From Aquamicrobium aerolatum DSM 21857 (GTDB lineage: Bacteria; Pseudomonadota; Alphaproteobacteria; Rhizobiales; Rhizobiaceae), in contig NZ_FORF01000007.1 in the NCBI RefSeq assembly GCF_900113935.1, forward strand, positions 1 through 64,000: a DNA stretch of 64,000 bases, written 5' to 3'. Shown piece by piece: positions 54,302 through 63,620 of this stretch. The position numbers and the translations under genes are program-made. The notes under the pieces are model-generated. The model was not told the origin of the DNA and made no database searches. It saw nothing but the letters and a program-made list of their open reading frames with translations. The number at the start of each line of letters is the position of its first letter. The stretch's first letter is position 1.

Positions 54302-55723
54302 TCAACGGGAGCCGGCGGGAAGCGACTTGCCGAATGCCTGAACGCCCGCGCGCGCGGCATGAAACGTCGTGATCCAGTGTGCGGGAATCGGGCGAGGCTC
54401 GAGAACCCGGCCTTTGGGTTCGAGGACGACTTCGCCGCCTGCGCCCCGCGCTGCCAGTTGCGCGCAGCCGAGTGCGGTCAGTTCCGGTTCGTCGGAGATC
54501 AGGATCGGCGTGCCAAGGATGTCGGCGAGAAACTGGCAGAACCATGGATTGCGGCTCATGCCGCCGTCGATGCTGATTGGCCCTGTCCCCGTCGCAATCG
54601 ATGACATCGCGGCCTTCACTTCGGCGACGCGGAAGGCGATGCCTTCAAGCACGGCCTGCACCATGTCGGTCTTGCTTGTGTCCAGCGCCAGGCCCATCCA
54701 CGCACCCCGTGCGCTGCGGTCCCAGTGCGGGCAGGCAAGGCCGGCCAGTGCCGGGACGAATGCGATCCCGCGTGATATTGCCGGCTTAGCCTCGAAGTGG
54801 TTGATGTCGTCGAAGCTTGAAAACAGCCCGATCTGCCGCGCGAAATTGACCGCCGAGGATGCCGCATAGACGCCGCCGTCGAGCGCGTAGACAGGCGGCT
54901 GGCCGTCTTCCACCCATGCGATTGTGGGAAGGACGCCGGGGGCGCGTTCCAGCGTTCCGGTCAGTGTCAGCGCGAACGCGCCGGTGCCGAAGGTGATCTT
55001 GGCATCGCCGGACTTGCGCGCGCCATGACCGTACAGCGCGGCCTGCTGGTCGACGATCGACGCTGTCAGCGCATGTCCACCGGGGAGGGTGCCGAGGGAG
55101 CCCGTGGTCGGGTGAATAGCGGGCAACGCCTCGATCGGCACGCCGAACAGGCGGCAAAGCTCGCCGTCCCATTCGCAGGTTGCAAGATTGAGCAGGCTCG
55201 TTCGTGACGCTGTGCTTGGATCGGTAGCAAAAGACCCGGTCAGTCGATCGCGAAAGAAGGCATCGGTTGTGCCGAGCCGAAGGCGGCCCTGAGACAGAAG
55301 GACGTGCGCCTCGGGCACGTTTTCCATGATCCAGCCGAGCTTCGAGGCCGAAAAATACGGGTCGAGCGGCAGGCCAGCCCGCGCGAGCGTCAGCGTTTCG
55401 GACCCTTGCGCCTTGAGCGTGTTGCATCGCTTTGCGGTGCGGGCATCCTGCCAGACGATCACTGGCGAGATGGCGCGACCCGTCGCGGCATCCCATGCAA
55501 GGCAGCTCTCTCCCTGATTGGCGAGCCCGACGCAGTCGACAGCCGGTGCTGCGCTCAGGCAGGCAAGAAGGTTGGCGATCAGTTCTTCGGGATCATGCTC
55601 GACATGGTCCGGGGCAGGGTAGATCTGCCGGTGCTCGACGGAATGAATGAGGCTGATGCCGGTCTCGTCCAGCAGTAGCGCGCGGGTCGAGGTCGTGCCC
55701 TGATCGATTGCAAGAACTCTCAC
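54302..55723 (-). CDS. glpK: FGGY-family kinase, glycerol kinase-like
   Basis: 473 aa. N-terminal VLAIDQGTTSTRALLLDETG phosphate loop, GLANQGESCLAWDAATGRAISPVIVWQDART (the glycerol kinases have NQRETT here), KLGWIMENVPE, GTTDAFFRDRLTG, and C-terminal ISIDGGMSRNPWFCQFLADILGTPI. It would phosphorylate glycerol or a related polyol. GTG start at 55723, with GGAGGA close upstream, overlaps the preceding oxidoreductase stop (GTGA), so the three genes are coupled. The altered substrate-site motif leaves the exact substrate open. Convergent with phoH. Confidence 0.82.
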   Translation of the reverse strand: MRVLAIDQGTTSTRALLLDETGISLIHSVEHRQIYPAPDHVEHDPEELIANLLACLSAAPAVDCVGLANQGESCLAWDAATGRAISPVIVWQDARTAKRCNTLKAQGSETLTLARAGLPLDPYFSASKLGWIMENVPEAHVLLSQGRLRLGTTDAFFRDRLTGSFATDPSTASRTSLLNLATCEWDGELCRLFGVPIEALPAIHPTTGSLGTLPGGHALTASIVDQQAALYGHGARKSGDAKITFGTGAFALTLTGTLERAPGVLPTIAWVEDGQPPVYALDGGVYAASSAVNFARQIGLFSSFDDINHFEAKPAISRGIAFVPALAGLACPHWDRSARGAWMGLALDTSKTDMVQAVLEGIAFRVAEVKAAMSSIATGTGPISIDGGMSRNPWFCQFLADILGTPILISDEPELTALGCAQLAARGAGGEVVLEPKGRVLEPRPIPAHWITTFHAARAGVQAFGKSLPAGSR

Positions 55724-56928
55724 TGTTCCTCCAGCATGATCTCCACCGGCGCGCCGCGCGGCGGTAGCGGCAAGGTGATGCGCCGTTCGGGACGGCTGTC
55801 GATCTTCTGCGACGCATATTCGGCACCGCCGGCGCGCGCGACGATGCGGCCCTTGGCTGGTCGGTTGACGCGCAACTGCAGGCATGTGTGGGCGCGTTCG
55901 TCCGCTTCAGCGACACGTTGTGGCATCACCCAAGCGAGCGCATCGCCGGTGAGCGTTACGGGATGCGTCGTGTCTTGGCCCAAGGATCCGGCAAGTGCTG
56001 CGCGGATCGATTTTGCCACGGCGATGCCTTCAGCCCAACTCCAGCCGGCTGTTTCGACGGGGCGCAGGAGATTGCCCGCGGCAAAATAGGCCGGATCGCT
56101 GCATCTGCCGACACTGTCGATCACCGGGCCGCCGGTTGCGGCGTCCTTTGCCAGATGGCTGCCGTCGAGCAGCGCCGCTTCCGGTCGGAACTTGCCGCTG
56201 ATGATGACGCCGTCCGTTTCGATGCTGCGCGTTCCACTGGGGCCGTCGATCACGATACGCTCGACGCGCTCGCGTCCCTCAATCGAACGGATCGAGGTTG
56301 AAAGATGCAGTGCGATTCCGTTGAGGCGCGGAAAGAGTGCGGCAGGCCAGCGTGCCGTTGTCTGCGGGTTCGGCTCGATCATTGCGACGGGTTCGATCCC
56401 TGCGTGACGGCAGGTCATGATCGCAGAGAAGGAAACGAGCTCGGTGCCGAGAATGACGGGGCGGCGGAACGGGCGCTTGCCTTCGAGATAGACCAGCCCC
56501 TGAAGCGCACCGGTGGGAAGAATGCCGCCTGGTTTCTCTCCGCCGATAAGACGTTGCGCGCGTGAGCTTTCACGCACGCCAGTGGATAGCAGCACGAATC
56601 TCGCGCGGATTTCAGACACGCCCGCATCGCAGGTCACCGTCACGCGCGGGCCGGGTTCAAGTCGCACGACATTGACTCCGTTGGCGATCTGGACGCCGGC
56701 TTCTTGCGCCCGTTTCACAAGGGCGCGTGCGTAGTCGGGGCCCTTCATCAGTCGGTGAAATTCGCGTATACCGAATGGATAATGGCCGCAATGGCGCGGA
56801 ATCCCGCCTGCAACTGCCTCGCGCTCGACGACCAGAACCCGCGCGGTTCTGGCAAGGATTGTCGCGGCAGCGAGGCCTGCAGGTCCTGCACCAATCACAA
56901 GGACATCGGTTTCCAGCGGCAAGTTCAT
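55720..56928 (-). CDS. FAD-dependent oxidoreductase (HcnB/GlpB-like)
   Basis: 402 aa. N-terminal FAD-binding VLVIGAGPAGLAAATILARTARVLVVERE, then GGIPRHCGHYPFGIREFHRLMKGPDYARALV, LLSTGVRESSRAQRLIGGEKPGGILPTGALQGLVYL, and a C-terminal GRCSDPAYFAAGNLLRPVETAGWSWAEGI motif that closes the FAD site. It resembles the flavoprotein subunit found next to GlpA-type proteins and in HcnB-type dehydrogenases. The ATG shares bases with the stop of the upstream GlpA-like gene (TAATG). It probably forms a complex with that protein. Confidence 0.82.
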   Translation of the reverse strand: MNLPLETDVLVIGAGPAGLAAATILARTARVLVVEREAVAGGIPRHCGHYPFGIREFHRLMKGPDYARALVKRAQEAGVQIANGVNVVRLEPGPRVTVTCDAGVSEIRARFVLLSTGVRESSRAQRLIGGEKPGGILPTGALQGLVYLEGKRPFRRPVILGTELVSFSAIMTCRHAGIEPVAMIEPNPQTTARWPAALFPRLNGIALHLSTSIRSIEGRERVERIVIDGPSGTRSIETDGVIISGKFRPEAALLDGSHLAKDAATGGPVIDSVGRCSDPAYFAAGNLLRPVETAGWSWAEGIAVAKSIRAALAGSLGQDTTHPVTLTGDALAWVMPQRVAEADERAHTCLQLRVNRPAKGRIVARAGGAEYASQKIDSRPERRITLPLPPRGAPVEIMLEEQ

Positions 56929-58313
56929 TACGCCTTCTCCGCCATCGGCCGGTCGAAGTGGCCTTCGGTGAGGCGGGCAAGTTCGGCCGAGCAGAAGAAG
57001 CCCTGGCAGCGGCCCATGGTGACGCGCGTGCGTCGTTTCAGGCCGGCGAGGCTGCGCGCAGGCAGGGGGCCGTCAAGCGCGGCAAGGACTTCGCGCCGAG
57101 TCGTCATCTCGCAATGGCAGACGATGCCGCCATGGCCCTCGCTCTGCCAGTCGCGCGGAAAATATTCGCTGATGTTGGAGACAACCGGCCAGGCCGGATC
57201 AGCCGGTTTGGTCAAGTCGAGTGCCGCCAGCTTCAGCACATGCTGCGCAATACCAAGGGCCGCCGACAGCCCCGTCGAGCGGATACCGCCGACGGTGATG
57301 TAGCTCTTGTCATGCGCCTTGATGCAATAGTCCTTGAACTCGGTTGCGGGGCGCAGGCCTGCATAGATCGCGCTGACCTGATGATCCCTAAGCGCGGGCA
57401 GGATTTCCTCGCCGCGCTTTTTGAGCGCTTCGAGCGTTTCGGGAACCAGTGTCGCATGTTCTCGGTCGTCCTGATCTTCCGCCGTTGGGCCGACCAGCAG
57501 GTTGCCGAAGGCGGTGCGGCAGACGACGACGCCCTTGGTGATCTTGTTGGGAACGGGCAGCAGTATGTGCGAGGCCAGTTGCGCTGCCGGCTTGTCGTAG
57601 ACGACGAACTGCCCCTTGCGCGGCTTCATGTGGAAATCGCGTCGGCCGATCAGCTTTTCGTCGAGAAGATCGCCCCACAGGCCGGCCGCGTTGATGACAA
57701 GTCCGGCCTGAACCGTCCCGCGGCTTGTTTCCAGCGACCAGTCGATGCCGTCGCGGCGGCCGCCGGTCACTTCCGCGCCGCGCAGCACCTGCGCCCCGTT
57801 CTCGATCGCCTGCAGCAGATAGGCGAACGGCGCCGACCACGGGTCGATCAGATATTCGCGTGGCACGCGGAAAGCTGCCCGCGCACCCGCGCCAAGACCG
57901 GGTTCAGCACGCCGCATTGCGGCTTCACCAAGTGGCTCGACATCGGCGACGCCGTTCTGGCGTGCCTGCTCCATCAGCGAGGGAAGAAGCGCCTTTTCTT
58001 CCTCGCTCCACGCGATGACAAGCGCGCCGGATTTGATGAGGGGGAGGCCGAGACGGCCATGGATTTCGAGGTATTCGGCATAGCCCGCTGCAATACAGGC
58101 CTGTTCGAGCGACCCCACGGGCGCATCAAAACCGGTGTGCAAGATCGCGGAGTTGCCTTTGGACGCTCCATCGAGAATGTCGGACGCCTTGTCAATGATG
58201 GCGACGCTTGCGCCTTCGAGCGCAAATCGACGCGCCAGCGCGCAGCCGACGATGCCCGCGCCGATGATAGCAACGTCGAAACGTCCGGAAAGGGCGAAAA
58301 CATCGTTCGACAT
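56928..58313 (-). CDS. GlpA-like FAD dehydrogenase with C-terminal BFD-type [2Fe-2S] domain
   Basis: 461 aa. DAO fold: VAIIGAGIVGCALARRFALEGASVAIIDKASDILDGASKGNSAILHTGFD, RKGQFVVYDK, PNKITKGVVVCRTAFGNLLVGPTAEDQDDRE, SAIYAGLRPATEFKDYCI. The C-terminus has four cysteines spaced as in BFD-like iron-sulfur domains (C399, C401, C436, C441). This layout matches anaerobic glycerol-3-phosphate dehydrogenase subunit A and related 2-hydroxyacid oxidases. Start ATG 58313; the upstream extension is not conserved-looking. First gene of the minus-strand operon and divergent from the DeoR-type regulator. Confidence 0.85.
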   Translation of the reverse strand: MSNDVFALSGRFDVAIIGAGIVGCALARRFALEGASVAIIDKASDILDGASKGNSAILHTGFDAPVGSLEQACIAAGYAEYLEIHGRLGLPLIKSGALVIAWSEEEKALLPSLMEQARQNGVADVEPLGEAAMRRAEPGLGAGARAAFRVPREYLIDPWSAPFAYLLQAIENGAQVLRGAEVTGGRRDGIDWSLETSRGTVQAGLVINAAGLWGDLLDEKLIGRRDFHMKPRKGQFVVYDKPAAQLASHILLPVPNKITKGVVVCRTAFGNLLVGPTAEDQDDREHATLVPETLEALKKRGEEILPALRDHQVSAIYAGLRPATEFKDYCIKAHDKSYITVGGIRSTGLSAALGIAQHVLKLAALDLTKPADPAWPVVSNISEYFPRDWQSEGHGGIVCHCEMTTRREVLAALDGPLPARSLAGLKRRTRVTMGRCQGFFCSAELARLTEGHFDRPMAEKA

Positions 58314-58488
58314 GGAGCTTTCTGACTGTTTTGTCGCTGAAATCTGCGTGCTAATGACCGAATAGTCAATTGTGTATGAAAAATATGCCCATTTTCCCAC
58401 ATTAAACCCAGAGCATGTGTTGACACGGTCACTTGAGTCGCCAAGATTGTCGTAGCCAACCGGGAGGGGTGGCAGAGGGGGATGCTGA

Positions 58489-59244
58489 GTGAAGCCACGA
58501 CGTCGCCAGGCTGGCATTATTGCGCTCGTCGAACGGGACGGCGAGGTCACGGTTGATGGCCTTGCAGATGAATTTCAGGTTTCAGCCGAAACGATCCGCC
58601 GTGATCTGGCGTTACTTGCTGAAACCGGAATGCTTCTGAAGGTGCATGGCGGCGCGCGGCGCGTGCGCATGATCGCCGAGGGATCGTTCGACGAACGGAT
58701 GAACGAAGCTGCCGCCGGGAAGGCGGAAATTGCTCGCAAACTCGCTCACATGATCAGGCCCGGTGATGCCTTCTTCATCGACACGGGGTCGACGACGCTT
58801 GCCTGTGCCCAGCGTCTCAGTGAAACGCCGGAGCTGACGGTTGTCACCAATTCTGTCCGCATCGCGCATGTCATGGCGCGCGGCAGTGGCAAGGCCACCG
58901 TTCACCTCGTCGGCGGCATCTTCGATCCGGATAATGGCGAAACGGTCGGGGCGGACGCCATCGAGCAGATTGGCCGTTTCCGGGTCGATTACGCCATCAT
59001 CGGCGCGGCAGCTGTCGATGTGTCGGCAGGTATCTTCGACGCCGATTTCAACGAAGCATCGGTAGCGCGCGCAATGTGCGCCAACGCACGAAAGATCGCC
59101 GTCGTCGCTCATTACGACAAATTCGCTCGCCAGGCAGCCCACCGCATTCGTCGGCTTGGCGAAATCGATGTGCTCGTTTGCGATATCCCGCCGGGGGAAG
59201 AAGAGATCTCCATCATCAAAACCGCAGGGGTGGCGTTGTCGTGA
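58489..59244 (+). CDS. DeoR/GlpR-family transcriptional regulator
   Basis: 251 aa. N-terminal DeoR winged helix (RRQAGIIALVERDGEVTVDGLADEFQVSAETIRRDLALLAETGMLLKVHGGARR) and a C-terminal sugar-phosphate sensor domain (FFIDTGSTTLACAQRL, VVTNSVRIAHVMA, LVGGIFDPDNGETVGADA, DFNEASVARAM, HYDKFAR). GTG start at 58489 with AGAGGGG upstream. It lies between the divergent kinase/dehydrogenase operon and the TRAP genes, so it probably represses both, with a phosphorylated polyol as inducer. Confidence 0.92.
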   Translation: MKPRRRQAGIIALVERDGEVTVDGLADEFQVSAETIRRDLALLAETGMLLKVHGGARRVRMIAEGSFDERMNEAAAGKAEIARKLAHMIRPGDAFFIDTGSTTLACAQRLSETPELTVVTNSVRIAHVMARGSGKATVHLVGGIFDPDNGETVGADAIEQIGRFRVDYAIIGAAAVDVSAGIFDADFNEASVARAMCANARKIAVVAHYDKFARQAAHRIRRLGEIDVLVCDIPPGEEEISIIKTAGVALS

Positions 59245-59283
59245 CATCATCCAATACGAGAAGCTCAACCCGAAAGGTAATAG

Positions 59284-59796
59284 ATGTCTTCGGTCATTAG
59301 ATCCTATGTGCGGTTGATGGACCGCCTGGCGGATTTCATCGGTGAGTTCGCCAAATATCTGATTTACCTGATGATTGCCGTCCTCCTTTTCGATGTCATT
59401 TCAGACAAGGCTTTCAGCACCGTCCAGAACTGGACGGTCGAGATGGCGCAGTTCACGCTGGCAGCTTTCTATTTCATGGCAGGCCCGCAGACGCTGAAGG
59501 ATGACAAGCATGTGCGTCTCGACCTGATCTATTCGCATCTGTCCGACCGGGCGAAAGCGATGATCGACATGGTCACCGTGTGGATCGTGATTTTCTACCT
59601 GTCGGTCATGCTGTGGGGCGCGACCTCGTCGCTGAAATATTCCTGGGCGACCAATCAGAAACTTCCCTCACTGTGGGCGCCGTCGTTGGTGCCAATCAAG
59701 GTGCTCATGGTGGTCTGCATCGTGCTGATGATCCTTCAGTGCTTTTCCATTTTCTTCAAGGACGTCGCCAAGGTGCGAGGCAAGGTGCTTGCATGA
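59284..59796 (+). CDS. TRAP transporter small permease (DctQ)
   Basis: 170 aa with four membrane segments and the DctQ pattern LAAFYFMAGPQTLKDDKHVRLDLIYSHL. It is the small membrane subunit of a sodium-dependent TRAP importer. AAAGG lies upstream of ATG 59284. Its stop overlaps the large permease start (ATGA 59793-59796). Confidence 0.92.
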   Translation: MSSVIRSYVRLMDRLADFIGEFAKYLIYLMIAVLLFDVISDKAFSTVQNWTVEMAQFTLAAFYFMAGPQTLKDDKHVRLDLIYSHLSDRAKAMIDMVTVWIVIFYLSVMLWGATSSLKYSWATNQKLPSLWAPSLVPIKVLMVVCIVLMILQCFSIFFKDVAKVRGKVLA

Positions 59797-61124
59797 GCCA
59801 TGAAATGATCGCTCTCATGATGTTCGCCGGCATGGTTTTCCTCATGCTGACCGGACAGAGGGTTTTCGCAATGATCGGCGCAGTCGCCGCCGCGAGCGCA
59901 CTGTCCCTTTATGGCAATGCTTCCGCGGAACTGCCGTTCAATGCGGCGTTCAAGCTATTTTCCTGGCATGCGCTGCTGACACTGCCGCTATTCGTTTACA
60001 TGGGCCACATGATGTCGAAGAGCGGCATCGCCGAGGAACTCTACCAGATGATGCATGTCTGGTTCGGCAAGCTGTCCGGCGGCCTTGCGCTGGGGACCAT
60101 CTTCCTGATGGTCATCATCAGTGCGATCAACGGCCTGTCGGTGGCCGGCCTTGCGATCGGCTCTGCCATTGCGCTTCCCGAAATGCTGCGACGCGGCTAC
60201 GACAAGGTGCTTATCACCGGCGTGGTGCAGGGTGGGTCTACGCTTGGGATCCTGTTGCCGCCGTCGGTGGTGATGGTGCTGTTTGCGGTAATTGCCCGCC
60301 AACCCGTGTCCGATCTGTGGCTGGCCGGCGTTTTCCCGGGCCTGCTCATGGCGGTCATTTTCGCCATCTACGTCTATGTCCGCGTCAAGCTGAACCCTTC
60401 TCTGGCACCGAAGCTGAGCGAGGAAGAACTCGCGATGCCGCTCAGTGAGAAACTGAAGCTTCTGCGCGCCGGCATCATCCCCGTCCTCATCTTCGTCTTG
60501 ATGATCGGCCTGTTCGTCACCGGCAATACCAGCCTCCTGGAAAGCGCTGCCGTCGGCGCGACTTCCGCGACACTGGCGGCGGCCTGGAAAGGGCGTCTTT
60601 CCTGGTCGCTGATCAACGAGACCGCGCGCGAGACGATGTCGATCTCGGCTCTGTTCATGTGGGTGATACTTGGTGCGCTCGCGTTCTCGTCGGTGTTCGA
60701 CGGCATCGGCGCAGTGCGCGCGATCGAGAATGTGTTCATCCACAATTGGGAACTGTCGCCGTGGATGGTCATCGTGCTGATGCAGCTGAGCTTCATCGTG
60801 ATGGGCATGTTCCTTGATGACACCGCGATGCTCGTCATCGTCGCGCCGCTCTATATCCCGCTGGTGGCTGCCCTCGATCTGGGTATTGAAAACCAGATGA
60901 TCTGGTTCGGCATTCTCTACACGATGACCTGCCAGATTGCCTATATCAGCCCGCCCTTCGGCTACAATCTGTTCCTGATGCGTGGGTTGGCTCCCAAGGA
61001 GATAACGCTGGTCGACATCTACAAGTCGATCTGGCCGTTCGTTCTGATGATTATGTTCACCATCGCGCTGATCATGATGTTCCCGCAGATAGCGACATGG
61101 CTTCCAAGCTACGTCCGTGGATAG
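59793..61124 (+). CDS. TRAP transporter large permease (DctM)
   Basis: 443 aa, about 12 membrane segments. FYGN-type opening GQRVFAMIGAVAAASALSLYG, TLPLFVYMGHMMSKSGIAEELYQMMHVWFGKLSGGLALGTIFLMVIISAINGLSVAGLAIGSAIALPEMLRRGYDKVLITGVVQGGSTLGILLPPSVVMVLFAVIA and the C-terminal ISPPFGYNLFLMRGLAP are standard DctM. ATG 59793 overlaps the small permease stop; the longer frame upstream lies inside that gene. Confidence 0.94.
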   Translation: MSHEMIALMMFAGMVFLMLTGQRVFAMIGAVAAASALSLYGNASAELPFNAAFKLFSWHALLTLPLFVYMGHMMSKSGIAEELYQMMHVWFGKLSGGLALGTIFLMVIISAINGLSVAGLAIGSAIALPEMLRRGYDKVLITGVVQGGSTLGILLPPSVVMVLFAVIARQPVSDLWLAGVFPGLLMAVIFAIYVYVRVKLNPSLAPKLSEEELAMPLSEKLKLLRAGIIPVLIFVLMIGLFVTGNTSLLESAAVGATSATLAAAWKGRLSWSLINETARETMSISALFMWVILGALAFSSVFDGIGAVRAIENVFIHNWELSPWMVIVLMQLSFIVMGMFLDDTAMLVIVAPLYIPLVAALDLGIENQMIWFGILYTMTCQIAYISPPFGYNLFLMRGLAPKEITLVDIYKSIWPFVLMIMFTIALIMMFPQIATWLPSYVRG

Positions 61125-61148
61125 AAAAGAAAACCGAAGGAGAGTGGA

Positions 61149-62228
61149 ATGACTGGAATCATCAAGCCGCAATCGCCGTCCGAGCGCATTCTGGCCACCC
61201 GCCGCAAATTCCTGACCGTTGCTGGTCTGGCAGCACCGGCAGCGCTTGCCGCGCCTGCGATTGTGCGCGCCCAGGCACCGATCAAGTGGCGTTTGCAGAC
61301 CTATTCTGGCGCGCCGCTTGGCGCTCATGTGATCAAGCCGCAGATCGACGCCTTCAACGCGGCAGCCAATGGCGAGATGGAAATCGAGCTCTACTACGCC
61401 GACCAGCTGGTGCCGACCGCCGAGCTGTTCCGTGCGTTGCAGAACGGCACGCTCGATGCGATTCAGTCCGACGAAGCGACAATGGCGTCGCCGGTCGACA
61501 TCGCTGTCTTCGGCGGCTACTTCCCGTTCGCTACGCGCTTCAGCCTCGATGTGGCGTCGATGTTCATGTATTACGGCCTCGACAAGATCTGGGAAGAAGC
61601 CTACGCCGAGGTCGAGAACGTTACCTATCTGTCGACGGGTGCATGGGATCCGCTCCACATCTTCACCGTCAACAAGCCGATCCGCAGCCTTGCCGACCTC
61701 AACGGTCTTCGTGTTTTCGGCGTGCCGACGGCCGGTCGCTTCCTGTCGAAGTATGGCTTGATCCCTGTCACCGTCCCCTGGGATGACGTTGAAGTTGCCA
61801 TGCGCACTGGCGACCTCGATGGCGTCGCCTGGTGCGGCTTCACCGAAACCTACGAGGTCGGCTGGGCCGATATCTGCAAATACGCCCTGTCCAACTCGAT
61901 TACCGGTGCATGGTTCGGCTCTTACTTCGCCAACACCGCCAGCTGGGAAAAGGTGCCGCCGCATCTGCAGCAGCTCTACCGTAGCACGATCGACCAATCG
62001 CACTACTACCGCAACGTCTGGTACTGGGGCGGTGAGGCGCAGTTGCGCGTCCACGGCGAGAAGATGGAGCAGACGCAGCTTCCGGCCGACGAGTGGGCAC
62101 AGGTAACGAAGGATGCCGAAGGCTTCTGGGATGAGATGGCAGCCGGCTCCGACCGCGCGGCTCGCGTCGTGGAAATCTTCAAGCGCTACGCAGCCGACCA
62201 GCAAAAGGCTGGCTATCCGTACCGCTGA
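61149..62228 (+). CDS. TRAP transporter substrate-binding protein (DctP, Tat signal)
   Basis: 359 aa. An N-terminal twin-arginine signal (RRKFLTVAGLAAPAALAAPAIVRAQA) targets the folded protein to the periplasm. The DctP fold follows: WRLQTYSGAPLGAHVIKPQIDAFNAAANGEMEIELYYADQLVPTAELFRALQNGTLDAI, then GLRVFGVPTAGRFLSKYGLIPVTVPWDDVEVAMRTGDLDGVAWCGFTETYEVGW with the Arg and Trp positions that hold the ligand. AAGGAG precedes ATG 61149. Substrate unknown; context suggests a polyol or related compound. Confidence 0.93.
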   Translation: MTGIIKPQSPSERILATRRKFLTVAGLAAPAALAAPAIVRAQAPIKWRLQTYSGAPLGAHVIKPQIDAFNAAANGEMEIELYYADQLVPTAELFRALQNGTLDAIQSDEATMASPVDIAVFGGYFPFATRFSLDVASMFMYYGLDKIWEEAYAEVENVTYLSTGAWDPLHIFTVNKPIRSLADLNGLRVFGVPTAGRFLSKYGLIPVTVPWDDVEVAMRTGDLDGVAWCGFTETYEVGWADICKYALSNSITGAWFGSYFANTASWEKVPPHLQQLYRSTIDQSHYYRNVWYWGGEAQLRVHGEKMEQTQLPADEWAQVTKDAEGFWDEMAAGSDRAARVVEIFKRYAADQQKAGYPYR

Positions 62229-62240
62229 TCGATGTCGTAC

Positions 62241-62279
62241 CTGGAGCGACGCGCGGACTAAGTCCCCGGGTCGCTCCAG
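62241..62279 (+). terminator. Hairpin after dctP
   Basis: CTGGAGCGAC (62241-62250) and GTCGCTCCAG (62270-62279) form a perfect 10-bp stem. A smaller GGAC/GTCC pairing is possible within the loop. It starts 12 bp after the dctP stop. A U-tract is missing, so it may protect the mRNA end or act with Rho. Confidence 0.55.
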
Positions 62280-62376
62280 ATCAGCACCGTGCTGGCGGCC
62301 CCTTCGGTAATCTTTGCTGCATGATCGGCCACAGGTCAGGCACTCTTTGTGCTGCCTGTCAGTAATTGCACGATCG

Positions 62377-63480
62377 CTACTTGTAGAGTTGCCAGTTTTT
62401 CGTGAAATTGCCGTCTGAAAGGGAGGAGAAGCGGGTTACGCGATTTCTCCCGCCGCTTTTCGCGCTGTAGAGTGCCCGGTCTGCTTTGGTGTAGAGATCG
62501 TCCGGGTTCTGCGCCTGTGTAGCCATGCAGGTGCCCACAGATACCGTGATGGGGCCGTAGTTTGCTCCGGAGGCAACGTTGATGAACGGGGCAGTCATGA
62601 TTGCCTGTCGGATGTCGTCGCCGAGTTGCGCGCACGCCTCCTCGCCAAAGCCGTCGAGGATCAGGGCAAATTCCTCGCCACCGGTCCGGGCAACGAAAGT
62701 GCCGGGCTTGGCAGTTGCGGTAATGATGTTCGCAATGATCTGAAGGATGCGGTCGCCAACCGGGTGTCCAAATCTGTCATTGATCGTTTTGAAGCGGTCG
62801 ATGTCGATCATCAGCAGGGCGCTGAATGTGATATTCCGGTTCGATGCATAAATTTCGGTCAGACGACGATCGAAGGCGCGGCGGTTTCTGAGCTGCGTCA
62901 GTGCATCTGTTTCTGCAAGGCGCTTATACTCTTCCAGCTTCAGTTTCACATCGTGCAGTTCACTTGACTTGGTGATGATGGATTGGGTGGTCACACCCTG
63001 ATGCTCCAGCGACTTGCGTGTCGCTGCAACCGTCACATTGACGATCTTTTCCAAAAACTCGCTGGTAAATTCCTGCCGAGTGCTGAGCCCGTTCGACGTT
63101 TCGTCGAGAATCCTGCCGTAAGCTTCGATGGCATGGCGTTCTTTTTTCAGAAGCGCCAATATTTCATCCAGCCGGGTGGTGACCTCCCGGTGAGCGTCGG
63201 ATACGAGCTTTTCGGTGCTGCGGCTGAGGAATTTTTCGGCGATTTCATCCAGCTGCTTTTGCGAGGGGCGGCTGCCAAGCGCAGAAAGCGCGTCGGTCAG
63301 CTCTTTCGAGCCGGCAGTCATCGCCTCATAGAAAAGTTCGTAGTTGCGCGGCAGCCCGGCGACGCCAAGCTGACGCATCGCCAGCACAACTGATGTTGCA
63401 GAATCGCTGCGCTGGGCGCGCGGCGGGCTACTCCCGCGGCTTTCATTCTGCTCGGGCATTTTTAGTGTTCTTGCGACCAT
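62377..63480 (-). CDS. Diguanylate cyclase (GGDEF)
   Basis: 367 aa from ATG 63480 (ATG 63459 is an alternative). No membrane segment. A helical N-terminal domain of about 180 residues resembles the soluble regulator region of other rhizobial GGDEF proteins. The C-terminal catalytic domain has DALTQLRNRRAFDRRL, LMIDIDRFKTINDRFGHPVGDRIL and the active-site GGEEF at 267-271. There is no RxxD inhibitory site just before it, so product feedback is unlikely. It makes cyclic di-GMP. A perfect TTAA-N7-TTAA motif lies 141 bp upstream of the start. Confidence 0.9.
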   Translation of the reverse strand: MVARTLKMPEQNESRGSSPPRAQRSDSATSVVLAMRQLGVAGLPRNYELFYEAMTAGSKELTDALSALGSRPSQKQLDEIAEKFLSRSTEKLVSDAHREVTTRLDEILALLKKERHAIEAYGRILDETSNGLSTRQEFTSEFLEKIVNVTVAATRKSLEHQGVTTQSIITKSSELHDVKLKLEEYKRLAETDALTQLRNRRAFDRRLTEIYASNRNITFSALLMIDIDRFKTINDRFGHPVGDRILQIIANIITATAKPGTFVARTGGEEFALILDGFGEEACAQLGDDIRQAIMTAPFINVASGANYGPITVSVGTCMATQAQNPDDLYTKADRALYSAKSGGRNRVTRFSSLSDGNFTKNWQLYK

Positions 63481-63620
63481 ACCAGGCGCATCCCCCAAGT
63501 GCCTGCAAAGCCAAGTCCGCGAGTCGGAAAACGGCCCGCGTTTGCTCTGCAGTCACATCCCCTCCGATTCTGCGTGTACCGCTTGACGGTCTGCAGTCCG
63601 GCAAAGCTAACGCAGCGTCA

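Noticed and set aside
56727-58325. A 532-codon plus-strand frame opposite the GlpA-like gene
   Set aside because: It has arginine-rich composition and no domain; the opposite strand carries a complete FAD/iron-sulfur protein.
59988-62204. A 738-codon open frame on the minus strand
   Set aside because: It lies antisense to the TRAP permease and binding-protein genes, which have clear domains. Its translation is low-complexity (His/Arg/Asp-rich), as expected from the reverse frame of GC-rich coding DNA.
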